Shown: positions 37,475-46,115 of the stretch, piece by piece
How the letters are laid out: each line of letters begins with the position of its first letter
Numbering within the stretch: the first letter of the stretch is position 1
Origin: Asanoa siamensis
GTDB taxonomy: Bacteria; Actinomycetota; Actinomycetes; Mycobacteriales; Micromonosporaceae
Direction of reading: 5' to 3'
Length of the DNA: 64,000 nucleotides
Assembly: GCF_016862555.1 (NCBI RefSeq)
Contig: NZ_BONE01000007.1
Coordinates: 108,046 to 172,045 of the forward strand
Position numbers and translations under genes: made by a program
The notes under the pieces: model-generated
Seen by the model: the letters and a program-made list of their open reading frames with translations, nothing else
The model's database searches: none
What the model was told of the DNA's origin: nothing

Positions 37475-38886
37475 ACCTTGGTGAGGCGGGCGGCGAGGTC
37501 GCCTGTGCGGTCGAGGGCCGTGAGGTAGGAGCGGGCCCAGGCGCGGATGTCGTGCACGCGCAGGTGGGCCCGCATCGCCCGCATCCGTTGCTCGACGTCG
37601 TCCGGTGCGGCCTTGGTCGCGTGCATCAGCACCGCCTTCAGGCCGTCGAGGTCGTGCGGGTTGCAGAGGTAGGCCTGCGTGAATTCGGCGGCGGCGCCCG
37701 CGAACTCGCTGAGCACCAGGGCGCCCGTGTCGTCGACCCGGGAGGCGACGTACTCCTTCGCGACCAGGTTCATCCCGTCGCGCAGCGGGGTCACGGCCAT
37801 GATGTCGGCGACCCGGTAGAGCGCCGCGAGCTCCGCGCGGTCGAACGGCTGGTTGAGGTAGTGGATGGCCGGCTCGCCGACCCGCCCGTACTCGCCGTTG
37901 ATCCGGCCCACCTCGCGCTCGACCCGCTCGCGGAGCGCCTTGTTGTGCTCGACCCGTTCCCGCGCCGGCACGGCGACCTGCACCAGCACGGAGTCGCGGA
38001 CCTTGACCTGGCCGCTGTCGAGCAGCTCGCTGTAGGCCTTGAGCCGCTGCTCGATGCCCTTGGTGTAGTCCATCCGGTCGACCGACAGGATCACGTGCCG
38101 GGGGTCGCCGAGATCGGCGCGGAGCTGCCGGGCCCGGGCGACCACGGCTGGGCTCGCGGCCAGCGACTCCATGTCGGCGGTGTCGATGGAGACCGGGAAC
38201 GCGCCGACACGGACGATCCGGTCGTCGATCGCGATCCGCCGGTCGCTGGCCTGCAGCCCCAGCACCTTGACGGCGAGCTGCGCGAAGTTGTGGGCGGCCT
38301 GGGCGCGCTGGAAGCCGATGAGGTCGGCGCCGAGCATGCCGCGCAGCAACTCGGCGCGGCGGGGGAGCTGCATGAACAGCTCCGGTGGCGGGAACGGCAC
38401 GTGCATGAAGAACCCGATGGTGAGGTCGGGCCGCAGGTCGCGCAGGATGCCGGGAACGAGCTGCAGGTGGTAGTCCTGCACCCACACGGTGGCACCGGGC
38501 TCGGCCAGGGCGGCGGCGGCCTCCGCGTACCGCTGGTTGATCTGCTGGTAGGCCTCCCACCAGCGCCGGTGGTAGACGGGCTGCTCGACCGCGTCGTGGT
38601 AGAGCGGCCACAGGGTGGCGTTGGCGAACCCCTCGTAGTGCGCGGCGATGTCCTGCGCGCTGAGCGGCACGGAGTGCATCTGCACGCCGTCGAGGTCGGG
38701 CACGAGCCGGGCGGGCCCGGTCTGGCCGGCCCAACCGACCCAGGTCGCGGGACTCTTGCGCAGGATGGGATGCAGGGCGCTGACCAACCCGCCGGGCGAC
38801 CGCCGCCACTCACAGGCGCCGTCAGGCGCGACGCTGTCATCAACGGGCAGACGGTGGGCGACGACCACGAACGCGCTTCTACGCAT
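37471..38886 (-). CDS. otsA: Alpha,alpha-trehalose-phosphate synthase (UDP-forming)
   Basis: 471 aa GT20 enzyme. [10 protein letters not shown] opens the protein. [41 protein letters not shown] and [16 protein letters not shown] are the OtsA substrate-binding segments for UDP- or GDP-glucose and glucose-6-phosphate. The product is trehalose-6-phosphate, used in stress protection. No otsB phosphatase gene is adjacent. The ATG at 38886 gives the standard N-terminus. It ends by overlapping the GH1 gene (convergent). Confidence 0.94.
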   Translation of the reverse strand: MRRSAFVVVAHRLPVDDSVAPDGACEWRRSPGGLVSALHPILRKSPATWVGWAGQTGPARLVPDLDGVQMHSVPLSAQDIAAHYEGFANATLWPLYHDAVEQPVYHRRWWEAYQQINQRYAEAAAALAEPGATVWVQDYHLQLVPGILRDLRPDLTIGFFMHVPFPPPELFMQLPRRAELLRGMLGADLIGFQRAQAAHNFAQLAVKVLGLQASDRRIAIDDRIVRVGAFPVSIDTADMESLAASPAVVARARQLRADLGDPRHVILSVDRMDYTKGIEQRLKAYSELLDSGQVKVRDSVLVQVAVPARERVEHNKALRERVEREVGRINGEYGRVGEPAIHYLNQPFDRAELAALYRVADIMAVTPLRDGMNLVAKEYVASRVDDTGALVLSEFAGAAAEFTQAYLCNPHDLDGLKAVLMHATKAAPDDVEQRMRAMRAHLRVHDIRAWARSYLTALDRTGDLAARLTKV

Positions 38887-39033
38887 GGGGCAGCAGGCTC
38901 CGCTCGAGCGGTGGCGAAAGACAGTCACCAATTCCTACTGACGCCACGTTACGCGACGATTACAACAGGGCGTGTCGCGGGTAGCCCAACTGTCCACTTT
39001 GCGCAAAATAGAGGATTTACTCGGGCCCGCGGT

Positions 39034-39262
39034 GGGCACGACCGTCGCTCCCGCCAGACACCGCTCCGCTGCCGGGCCCGCACCGGGTCACCGAGAACCC
39101 CGGCCGGATCTTGGTAGATGGATGCGGCCATGCCCGCATCCATCTACCAAGATCTCGGCTGAGGTCGCGACAGCGACCACCACGCGCGGTGGGATCAGGC
39201 CACCGCGGACGTGGCAGCGCAGCGACGCGGAGCGTTGTCTGGCGGGAGCGACGGTCGCGCCC
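39034..39262. repeat. Nested inverted repeat, possible MITE or bidirectional terminator
   Basis: Outer arms of 36 bp (39034-39069 and 39227-39262) match at 34 of 36 positions when inverted. Inside them a perfect 21-bp inverted repeat (39107-39127 and 39134-39154, core CTTGGTAGATGGATGCGG) is separated by 6 bp. The whole lies in the 418-bp gene-free stretch 38887-39304, upstream of otsA and past the end of the next gene. No coding region is visible in it. Confidence 0.85.
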
Positions 39263-39304
39263 CAGGCGGACCCGAGCGGAAAGGCGCTTCGAATTTCAGC
39301 GCCT

Positions 39305-40144
39305 TCAGACCTTGGCGCCGTCGTCCGGGTCGTAGTCGTCGTCTTCGTCTCCGTGGCGGAGGCGGGAGATCAGGGTGACGAAGCCCGCCAGGATGGCCAG
39401 GAAGCCCGCGACCGTGACGATCGTGCGGTCGATCGGGAGCAGCGTCGGGAACAGGAAGAGGACGAAGCCCAGGACGATGCCCAGGAGGCCCGCCACCGCG
39501 TATTTCGAGATGCGGGGGAGTGGTGGCGGGGGCGGCGGCGTGTAGCCCTCGTCGTCGGTCGGCTCGCCCGGCAGATCGTTGCCGAACGTGTCGAGGCCGT
39601 CGAGCAGGCTCGGGCCGTCGCTCGCGCGGGGGTCGAGCGAGACGCCCGAGAAGTCGGCGGCCGAGGGGCGGCGGGTCGGGGCCGCGGCCGGTGGGTCGAT
39701 CGCGCGGGTCGGGTCCGTCGGGGCGGCCAGCGTGCCGGCGGTGGCGTCCGGCAGGTTTTCCGACGCCGGCCACGCCGGGGTGGTGTCGGGCTCCTTGTCC
39801 CAGCCTTCGACGATCTTCGCCCAGGCGGCCTCGACGTCCGGATCGTGGCCGTTGGTGCGCGGCGGCGGCTCCTCCTCGGCGGACAGCTGCGCGAGATAGC
39901 CGCGGGCGGTCTCGAGGTGGGCGCTGTCGACGTAGAGGCGGTCGATCGGGCGCGGCGGCACCGTGGTGGTGCGGGTCACGGGGTTGAGGTCGGACGAGGG
40001 CTGCAGGTAGGCGGCGATGCCGCCCGCGCCGAGCACCTCGAGCAGGTGTTCGCCGACCCGCGGGTCGACGTCGCCGGCCACGGCGAAGTCGGCCGCGTCG
40101 AGTCCGTTGTCCCGCCGGCCACGGCGGGCACCACCCGTGGACAC
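39305..40144 (-). CDS. Conserved hypothetical membrane protein
   Basis: 279 aa. The first ~90 residues form a soluble segment: DPRVGEHLLEVLGAGGIAAYLQPS, then RPIDRLYVDSAHLETARGYLAQL. The middle is disordered, rich in Pro, Asp and Thr. Two closely spaced membrane helices (ISKYAVAGLLGIVLGFVLFLFPTLL and TIVTVAGFLAILAGFVTLIS, described by position ~215-262) precede an acidic tail, RHGDEDDDYDPDD. The GTG at 40144 has AGGAGGGG 6 nt upstream. No function is known to me. The N-terminal VLGAGGIAAYLQ stretch resembles small domains that bind a substrate or regulate a partner. Confidence 0.75.
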   Translation of the reverse strand: MSTGGARRGRRDNGLDAADFAVAGDVDPRVGEHLLEVLGAGGIAAYLQPSSDLNPVTRTTTVPPRPIDRLYVDSAHLETARGYLAQLSAEEEPPPRTNGHDPDVEAAWAKIVEGWDKEPDTTPAWPASENLPDATAGTLAAPTDPTRAIDPPAAAPTRRPSAADFSGVSLDPRASDGPSLLDGLDTFGNDLPGEPTDDEGYTPPPPPPLPRISKYAVAGLLGIVLGFVLFLFPTLLPIDRTIVTVAGFLAILAGFVTLISRLRHGDEDDDYDPDDGAKV

Positions 40145-40300
40145 CGCATCCCCTCCTGACTGCGCGCCGGGGGTCGCCCGCGCGCCGTGCCGCCAATCGT
40201 GACACGACCCCCGCCCCTTCCAGTAGTCCGTTGTGGCATGGCGTACGCGCTTCGTAGGCTCGATGTCGTAGCGTCTGGTCCAGGACGCGACAGGGAAGGC

Positions 40301-41050
40301 GTGACCCGAAAGGACCGGCGGTTGCTGTACTCGCTGCTGAAGTACGTGATCCTCGGCCCGTGGCTGCGCATGCTCTTCCGCCCGGTGGTCGAGGGACGCG
40401 ACAACGTCCCGGCCACGGGTCCGGCGATCATCGCGAGCAACCACCTGTCGTTCTCCGACTCGATCTTCATGCCGCTGGAGGTCCGGCGGAAAGTCACATT
40501 CGTGGCCAAAGCCGAATACTTCACCGGCAAGGGGATCAAGGGCTGGCTGGTGAAGATGTTCTTCGTCGGCACCGGCACGATCCCCGTCGACCGGTCCGGC
40601 GGGCGGGCCGCCCAGGCCGCCCTCGACACCCAGTTGCGCGTGCTGCGCGCCGGCAACCTGGCCGGCATCTACCCGGAGGGCACCCGGTCGCCGGACGGCC
40701 GCCTCTACCGCGGCAAGACCGGCGTCGCGCGGCTGGCCCTGCTCAGCGGCGCCCCGGTCATCCCCGTCGTGATGCTCAACGCCGACGAGATCCAGCCGCC
40801 GGGCACGGTGTTCCCCAAGATCAAGCGGGTCCGGATCCGGTTCGGCGAGCCGCTCGACTTCTCCCGGTACGCGGGCATGGCCGGTGACCGGTTCGTCGAG
40901 CGGGCGGTCACCGACGAGATCATGTACGAGCTGATGGAGCTGTCCGGCCGCGAGTACGTCGACATCTACGCGCAGAAGGCCAAGAACGCGGCCGCGCGGG
41001 TGCCGAACCCGGCCAAGGCGTCGGACCCGCCCACCGCCGTCGCCGCCTAG
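40301..41050 (+). CDS. 1-acyl-sn-glycerol-3-phosphate acyltransferase (PlsC family)
   Basis: 249 aa. The catalytic NHLSFSD (HX4D) lies at residues ~47-53, followed by KAEYFTGKGIKG, VFFVGTGTIPVDRSGG-like region and the acceptor motif YPEGTRSPDGRLY. The enzyme makes phosphatidate at the inner membrane. GTG at 40301 with AGGGAAGG immediately upstream. Related acyltransferases act on PIMs or other lipids, so the acceptor is inferred. The stop overlaps the convergent cyclase-ATPase gene by 4 bp. Confidence 0.9.
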   Translation: MTRKDRRLLYSLLKYVILGPWLRMLFRPVVEGRDNVPATGPAIIASNHLSFSDSIFMPLEVRRKVTFVAKAEYFTGKGIKGWLVKMFFVGTGTIPVDRSGGRAAQAALDTQLRVLRAGNLAGIYPEGTRSPDGRLYRGKTGVARLALLSGAPVIPVVMLNADEIQPPGTVFPKIKRVRIRFGEPLDFSRYAGMAGDRFVERAVTDEIMYELMELSGREYVDIYAQKAKNAAARVPNPAKASDPPTAVAA

Positions 41051-44000
41051 CTCGCCAGCGTCGCCTCGGGCGTCTCCACGCCGGTCAGCCGGAGCAGGCC
41101 GGGCGCCCGGTTGCGGTTGGCGAACGCCCGCACCTCGGTCAGCGCCACCTCCGCCGCCGCCTGCTCGCCGGCGCCGGCGAAGCTGCGGGCGGCCAGGGCC
41201 AGGGCCAGCATCCGGTCGGTGACGGCCGGGACCTGGTTGTAGATCGCGGCCGCCGCCGCGTAGAGCTGGCCCGCCCGGCCCTCGTCGCCGCCGGCCGTGG
41301 CCAGCGCCGCGCTGACGGTCCGCAGCGCCGCCTCGGCCCAGGGCGTGCGGTGGGTGACCCGGTCGAGCATGCCGCGCACCCGCATCGCGGCGTCGCGGCC
41401 GGTCAGCGCCGCCGCGAAGGCCGCCGCCGAGACCCACTCGCCGCTGGCCAGCGCCGGCACGGCTGACCACGACTCGGCCAGCTCGTCGAGCAGCGCGCCG
41501 GCCTCCTCGGTGCGACCCTGCAGGGCGCGGACCTGGGCGGCCAGCCCGAGCGTGGTCCACCGCGGCCGGTAGAACCCGCTCTCCCGGGCGAACTCGAGCG
41601 CGTCGCCGACGTCGTCGGTCTCGCCGACCGCCGGCACCGGCTGGTCGCGCAGCACCCGCAGGCTGGCCCGCAGGCCACGGACCTGGATGTCCCAGCGCCC
41701 CTCGGGCGTGTCGACGAACGCGTCGGCGGCGGCCAGCAGGCGGTCGAACTCGCCGCCGAAGTAGGCCCGCATCGCGTCGGCGGAGAAGGCCGTGTTGAGC
41801 GTGTGTCCGGCGGGCACCGCGGAGACGGTCTCGGAGACCAGCTCCCGGGACCGGGCCCAGTCGCCCTCCTCGCTCAGCGCGTACCCGAGGTTCTGGACGG
41901 CCCGGGGCAGCGCGAGCAGCCCGTGGGAGCGGCAGAACTCGGTCACCTCGTAGAGCTCGGCCAGCGCGCCCCGGTCGCCGGCCTGGTATCGGGCCATCGC
42001 GATGGTGATCCGGGCGTTGGTCTCGGTCTCGACACTGCCCAGCCGCTGCGCGATCTCTGCGGCGGCGGTGGCCGCGGCGATCGCCGGGTCGCGCTCGTAG
42101 TTGAGCATGTGCAGCCGGCCCAGCTCGGCGTAGGCGTCGGCCTTCTCGGTCGTGTCGTCCACCCCGTCGAACAGCTCGACCGCCTTGTCGAGGCAGGACA
42201 GGGCGGCCCGGCGGTCGGCGCGCAGCCAGGCGGCCTGGCCGAGCAAGGTCCACGCGCGCGCGGCACCGGCGGCGTCGCCCTCCGCGTAGAGCCGGTCGGC
42301 GAGCGCGACGAGCTGGTCGGGCCCGCCGCCGCTGAGGAACTCGCCGCGGTCGCGGTAGAACGAGATCTCGGTGCGGAGCAGCTCGAGCTGGAGGCGGCCA
42401 CCGGGGTCGGACTGGTCGGCCAGCGCGATCGCCCGCTCGACGTGGTTGGTGGCCGCGTCGAGGGCGTGCAGGGCGTACGCGCGGCGGGCCGCCCGGTGCA
42501 GCGCCTCGCGGGCCGGGCCGGCGAACGGGGCGGGGTCGACGCCGAGCGTACGGGCGATCTCGTGGGCCGCCCAGCGGTGGTGGGCCAGCACCTCGGCCAG
42601 GTCGGTGTCGCGGCCGCGGGACAGCGCGTCGAGCCACTCCGCCGTGCGCTCGTGCCGGGCCACCCGCTCGGTGCGCGGCAGCCGCTGGTAGCAGACGTCG
42701 CGGACCAGCACGTGCCCGAACCGGAACTCCTGCTGGCCGGCCATCGTGGATGTGGCCTGCTCGTGCACGAAGTCGCGCTGCTCCAGCCGGCGCAGCGAGC
42801 GCTCGACCGACTCGACGTTGCGGCCCAGCGCCGCGGCCACCGCCCCGGGCCAGAACACCATGCCGACCACGGACGCGGCGAACAGCACCGTGCGGTCCTT
42901 GGGGTCGAGCAGGTCGAGCCGGTTCGCGATGACCGCGTGGACGCTGTCGGGCATCGGCAGGTCGAGGCGCTTCTCCAGCGACCAGCCCCGGCCCGACTGG
43001 CGCAGGGCGCCCTGCTCGATCAGCATCCGCACGTACTCGTGCGCGTAGAGCGGGTTGCCGTCGGCGAGCTCGACCAGCGGGCTGAGCATGTCGGCGGAGA
43101 ACGCCGCCTGGCCGAACATGTGCGCGTAGAGCGTGGCGATGCCGGTGGCCCGCAGCGGCGGCAGCGTGATGGTCAGGGAGCTGGTCAGCGAGGTCGCCCA
43201 GCCCGGGTGGCGGTCGATCAGCTCCGGCCGGGCGGTGCAGAGCAGCAGCAGCGGGACGTCCCGGGCGGACGCGCCCAGCAGCTCGACGAACCGCAGCATG
43301 CTCTCGTCGGCCCAGTGCAGGTCCTCGAAGACCAGCACGGTCGGCCGGCGGCCGGCGAGCGCGACCAGGAAGCGGCGCCAGGCCGACTCGGCCTCCTCGG
43401 CCGCGAGCCGGCTCGCGGGCAGGCCGACCAGGGGTCGCAGCGCGTCGATCAGCCGGTCGGCCTCGCTGGGACCGACCAGATCGGACACGGCTTTCGTCAA
43501 CCGCTGGGCGGCCGTGGCGGCCGGGTCGGTGTCGAGGATGCCGGCCTCGGCCTTGACGATGTCGGCCACCGCGGCGAACGCGACGTTCTCCCCGAACGGC
43601 GGGCAGCGGCCGGTGCGCCAGGCGACCGGCTCGTCGATCAGTCGCTCGGCGTGCTTGAGCAGCTCGCGGACCAGCCGGCTCTTGCCGATGCCGGCCCGGC
43701 CGAAGATGGTGACCACCTGGGGCAGGCGCTCGCGCAGCGACCGGTGCAGCGCGTTGACCAGCAGGCCCAGCTCGTGCTCGCGGTCGACGAGCGGAGTGGC
43801 GTCGGGCTCGCGGTCGACGTGCGGCCGGCGCAGCGGCGCGACCGCGAGCCAGACCTCTGTCGCGGTGGACCGGCCGCGCAACGTGACCGCGGGCTGTTCC
43901 TGGTAGCGGACGGTGTCCTTGGTCAGCGCGTAGGTGTTGCCGCAGACGAGCACGCCGCCGGGCGGCGCGGCCGACTGCAGCCGCGACGCCGTGTTGACCA

Positions 44001-44613
44001 CGTCGCCGGCGACGATCGCCTGCCCGCCGTCGCGGGCGGCGGCGACGTCGACCAGCGCCTCGCCCGTCACGACGCCCACCCGGAACCGCAGGCCCGCGGC
44101 GTCGGCGCCGTCCGGCGCGAACCGGGACAGCACCCGTTGCAGCTCGAGGCCGGCGCGCACGCAGCGCAGCGGGTCGGTCTCGGTGGCGACCGGTGCGCCG
44201 AACAACGCCATCACCGCGTCGCCGATGTATTTCTCGACGACGCCGCCGTACTGCCCGACGACCCGGCGCGCGGCGGAGAAGAACCCGGTCTGCATCGCCC
44301 GGACCAGCTCCGGGTCGGACCGCTCGGCGTACGGCGTGAAGTCGATGAGATCCACGAACAGCACGCTGACCCGGCGGCGGTCCTCCTGCTGGTCACCGTT
44401 GCCCACCTCGGCCCGGGTGCCACCCGCCCGCGCGGTGCCGCAGTTGGTGCAGAAGGCGGCGTCGGAGGGGATGGGCCGGCCGCACTGGCCGCACGGCGGC
44501 GCCAGCTCGGCACCGCAGCCGCCGCAGAACCGGTCGTTCTCGGCGGGGGTCCGGCCACAGCGTGTGCAGGCGGCGGGGATGGCGACACTCCTAGCGACTT
44601 CTGTCCCGGTCAA
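41047..44613 (-). CDS. Class III cyclase / AAA-NACHT-like ATPase / TPR regulator
   Basis: 1188 aa. Residues ~16-60 contain two zinc-ribbon repeats (CTRCGRTPAENDRFCGGCG, CGQCGRPIPSDAAFCTNCG). A class III nucleotide cyclase domain follows (~83-245) with the metal Asp in FVDLIDF and GDAVMALFG, the Lys in VEKYIGD, and VAGDVVNTASRLQ. An AAA/STAND module has Walker A GRAGIGKSRL and Walker B VLVFEDLHWAD. About 700 C-terminal residues are TPR-like helices. It starts at TTG 44613 with no strong site visible. The signal input is unknown. It is a likely sensor that couples ATP use to cAMP making, perhaps read by the Crp-type regulator 500 bp away. Confidence 0.88.
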   Translation of the reverse strand: MTGTEVARSVAIPAACTRCGRTPAENDRFCGGCGAELAPPCGQCGRPIPSDAAFCTNCGTARAGGTRAEVGNGDQQEDRRRVSVLFVDLIDFTPYAERSDPELVRAMQTGFFSAARRVVGQYGGVVEKYIGDAVMALFGAPVATETDPLRCVRAGLELQRVLSRFAPDGADAAGLRFRVGVVTGEALVDVAAARDGGQAIVAGDVVNTASRLQSAAPPGGVLVCGNTYALTKDTVRYQEQPAVTLRGRSTATEVWLAVAPLRRPHVDREPDATPLVDREHELGLLVNALHRSLRERLPQVVTIFGRAGIGKSRLVRELLKHAERLIDEPVAWRTGRCPPFGENVAFAAVADIVKAEAGILDTDPAATAAQRLTKAVSDLVGPSEADRLIDALRPLVGLPASRLAAEEAESAWRRFLVALAGRRPTVLVFEDLHWADESMLRFVELLGASARDVPLLLLCTARPELIDRHPGWATSLTSSLTITLPPLRATGIATLYAHMFGQAAFSADMLSPLVELADGNPLYAHEYVRMLIEQGALRQSGRGWSLEKRLDLPMPDSVHAVIANRLDLLDPKDRTVLFAASVVGMVFWPGAVAAALGRNVESVERSLRRLEQRDFVHEQATSTMAGQQEFRFGHVLVRDVCYQRLPRTERVARHERTAEWLDALSRGRDTDLAEVLAHHRWAAHEIARTLGVDPAPFAGPAREALHRAARRAYALHALDAATNHVERAIALADQSDPGGRLQLELLRTEISFYRDRGEFLSGGGPDQLVALADRLYAEGDAAGAARAWTLLGQAAWLRADRRAALSCLDKAVELFDGVDDTTEKADAYAELGRLHMLNYERDPAIAAATAAAEIAQRLGSVETETNARITIAMARYQAGDRGALAELYEVTEFCRSHGLLALPRAVQNLGYALSEEGDWARSRELVSETVSAVPAGHTLNTAFSADAMRAYFGGEFDRLLAAADAFVDTPEGRWDIQVRGLRASLRVLRDQPVPAVGETDDVGDALEFARESGFYRPRWTTLGLAAQVRALQGRTEEAGALLDELAESWSAVPALASGEWVSAAAFAAALTGRDAAMRVRGMLDRVTHRTPWAEAALRTVSAALATAGGDEGRAGQLYAAAAAIYNQVPAVTDRMLALALAARSFAGAGEQAAAEVALTEVRAFANRNRAPGLLRLTGVETPEATLAS

Positions 44614-44740
44614 GGGCTTCGCAGCCTACGCGCGCCCGGGCACTGTCAGGAACTGTCCTGTTGGCTAGCGGACAGTCCATAGCGGCCGGCCGTCGGTAGA
44701 GTCGGCCGCGGCCGAGATCCATTCACGACAGGAGGAATCG

Positions 44741-45058
44741 ATGGTGCACGTACGGCTGGAGAAGGACTGGACCGACCAGGCCGGGGTCGAGCACGCCGCG
44801 GGGGCGAGCGTCGACGTCGACGCCGCGACGTTGGCCCAGCTGCAGGCCGACGGCGTCGTGGCCGGCGACGACGTGAAGGCGCAGGGCTGGATGGGCCCGA
44901 CCCACGAGGAGCCGCCGGCGGCCGAGCCCGACGAGTGGATGGGGCCGACCGCGCCGCCGAAGGAGGCCAAGGAGCAGGGCTGGATGGGGCCGACCGCGCC
45001 GCCCAAGGACACCAAGCCGGACGGCTGGATGGGCCCGACCGCGCCGCCCGCCAACTGA
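44741..45058 (+). CDS. Small protein with four WMGPT repeats
   Basis: 105 aa. The first ~42 residues (VRLEKDWTDQAGVEHAAGASVDVDAATLAQLQADGVV region) look like a small SH3-like domain also seen in phage-associated proteins. The C-terminal half is four copies of WMGPT at Trp50, Trp66, Trp81 and Trp96, spaced by 15-16 residues and mostly followed by APPK. No Cys is present. A very strong AGGAGGAA precedes the ATG, so it is probably well expressed. No modifying enzyme is next to it. I cannot assign a function. Confidence 0.8.
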   Translation: MVHVRLEKDWTDQAGVEHAAGASVDVDAATLAQLQADGVVAGDDVKAQGWMGPTHEEPPAAEPDEWMGPTAPPKEAKEQGWMGPTAPPKDTKPDGWMGPTAPPAN

Positions 45059-45070
45059 ACGAACCGGACG

Positions 45071-45099
45071 AGGCCCCTGGCGCGTGGCGCTGGGGGCCT
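45071..45099 (+). terminator. Hairpin between the WMGPT gene and the Crp gene
   Basis: Arms 45071-45083 and 45087-45099 form a 13-bp stem with two G-U pairs around a GTG loop. TCTTCGTG follows. It sits 12 bp past the WMGPT gene stop and 9 bp before the convergent Crp-type stop, so it may act both ways. Confidence 0.75.
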
Positions 45100-45107
45100 T
45101 CTTCGTG

Positions 45108-45833
45108 TCAGCGGTCGGGCATGCCCGCCCGGCGGCGCAGGGCGGCGACGTCGGTGACGACGATCCGCCGGCCCTCGGTGCGCAGCCAGCCGCGGTTGGC
45201 GAACGAGCCGATCGCCTGGTTGACGCTCTGCCGCGAGCCGCCGGCCATCTCGGCGAGCTGGCTCTGGTTGAGCTCGATGGTGATCATCGGCGCCTGGCTC
45301 TCGCCGGCCAGCCGGACCAGCGTCTTGGCCACCCGCCCGGGCAGGTCGAGGAAGACGTGGTCGGCGTTCTGCTCGGTGAGCCGTCGGATCAGCGCGCCGA
45401 GCGAGCGCATCACGGCGTCGAGGATCCGCGGGTTCGAGTGCACCAGCTCCATGAACGCGGAGCGGGACAGCGCCAGCGCGGTGCAGTCCTCGATCGCCTC
45501 GGCGGAGGTCGACCGGGTCGACGCGTCCAGCAGCGAGACCTCGCCGAGCGTGCCGGGTGGACGGACGACGGAGAGCACGGCCCGCTCGCCCGTCGGCGCG
45601 GTGACGAACACGGCGACGGCGCCCCGGCGCAACACGATCAGGGACTCACCCGGATCGTTCTCGACGAACAGCAGTTGACCCTTGCGATAGGTGCGGGGCA
45701 CGGCGGCGGCGATCACGCGTTGCCGCACCTCAGGCTCGAGCCCGGCGAACAGCTCGACCCCGGTCAGAGCGTCGCCAGGATCTGGCAGGCGACCCTCCAC
45801 GGCCCTGACCCCTCCCCGGCTATTTGGACACAT
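45108..45833 (-). CDS. Crp/Fnr-family transcriptional regulator
   Basis: 241 aa. A cNMP-binding beta-barrel spans ~25-140, with GTLGEVSLLDASTRSTSAEA as the phosphate-binding cassette (Gly-Glu, Arg-Ser-Thr pattern). The C-terminal winged helix contains LNQSQLAEMAGGSRQSVNQAIGSFANRGW. It is the type that senses cAMP or related nucleotides. The ATG at 45833 gives ten residues of basic N-terminus; a GTG 9 codons in is an alternative. The giant cyclase nearby could supply its ligand. Confidence 0.9.
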   Translation of the reverse strand: MCPNSRGGVRAVEGRLPDPGDALTGVELFAGLEPEVRQRVIAAAVPRTYRKGQLLFVENDPGESLIVLRRGAVAVFVTAPTGERAVLSVVRPPGTLGEVSLLDASTRSTSAEAIEDCTALALSRSAFMELVHSNPRILDAVMRSLGALIRRLTEQNADHVFLDLPGRVAKTLVRLAGESQAPMITIELNQSQLAEMAGGSRQSVNQAIGSFANRGWLRTEGRRIVVTDVAALRRRAGMPDR

Positions 45834-46030
45834 CCCAGTGACCGACCCATTCAGCCGGCGCGGTCAACACATCAGATCATGTCGCTCCTGTCGCGTGCTG
45901 TACACCCCTGAAATCGCTTCCGTGACAGTCCCGTGTTGTCCGAACGGGCAGGCTGACTGCCAGACCCGCTGCTGGTGGGGGCCGGACGGGGGAGGGGCGG
46001 GCCCATCAGGGGGGCGCGGGGCGGACCGGT

Positions 46031-46061
46031 CGGAAGAGATCACTGGGGGGTGTCTCTTCCG
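46031..46061. promoter_or_regulatory. Inverted repeat in the 45834-46115 control region
   Basis: Perfect 9-bp arms CGGAAGAGA and TCTCTTCCG are separated by 13 bp. They lie 55 bp before the kinase-like gene and within the region upstream of the Crp-type gene. They may be a regulator site or a leader hairpin. The rest of the 282-bp stretch is G-rich with no gene seen. Confidence 0.6.
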
Positions 46062-46115
46062 GCCGTTCGCCCATTTCCCGGACCGCGCGGCCCCCGGCGG
46101 CGGATAATCCCCGCC

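Noticed and set aside
39305..42637. 1110-codon minus-strand ORF
   Set aside because: Only its last part (from 40144) is a credible protein. The rest is antisense to the acyltransferase or out of frame with the cyclase gene, with simple Arg/Pro/Ala composition.
41803..44682. 959-codon plus-strand ORF
   Set aside because: It is fully antisense to the cyclase/ATPase gene, whose motifs are in order on the other strand.
44741..45058. Firm RiPP precursor call for the WMGPT protein
   Set aside because: No modifying enzyme or protease is adjacent and the N-terminal part looks like a folded domain; kept only as a finding.
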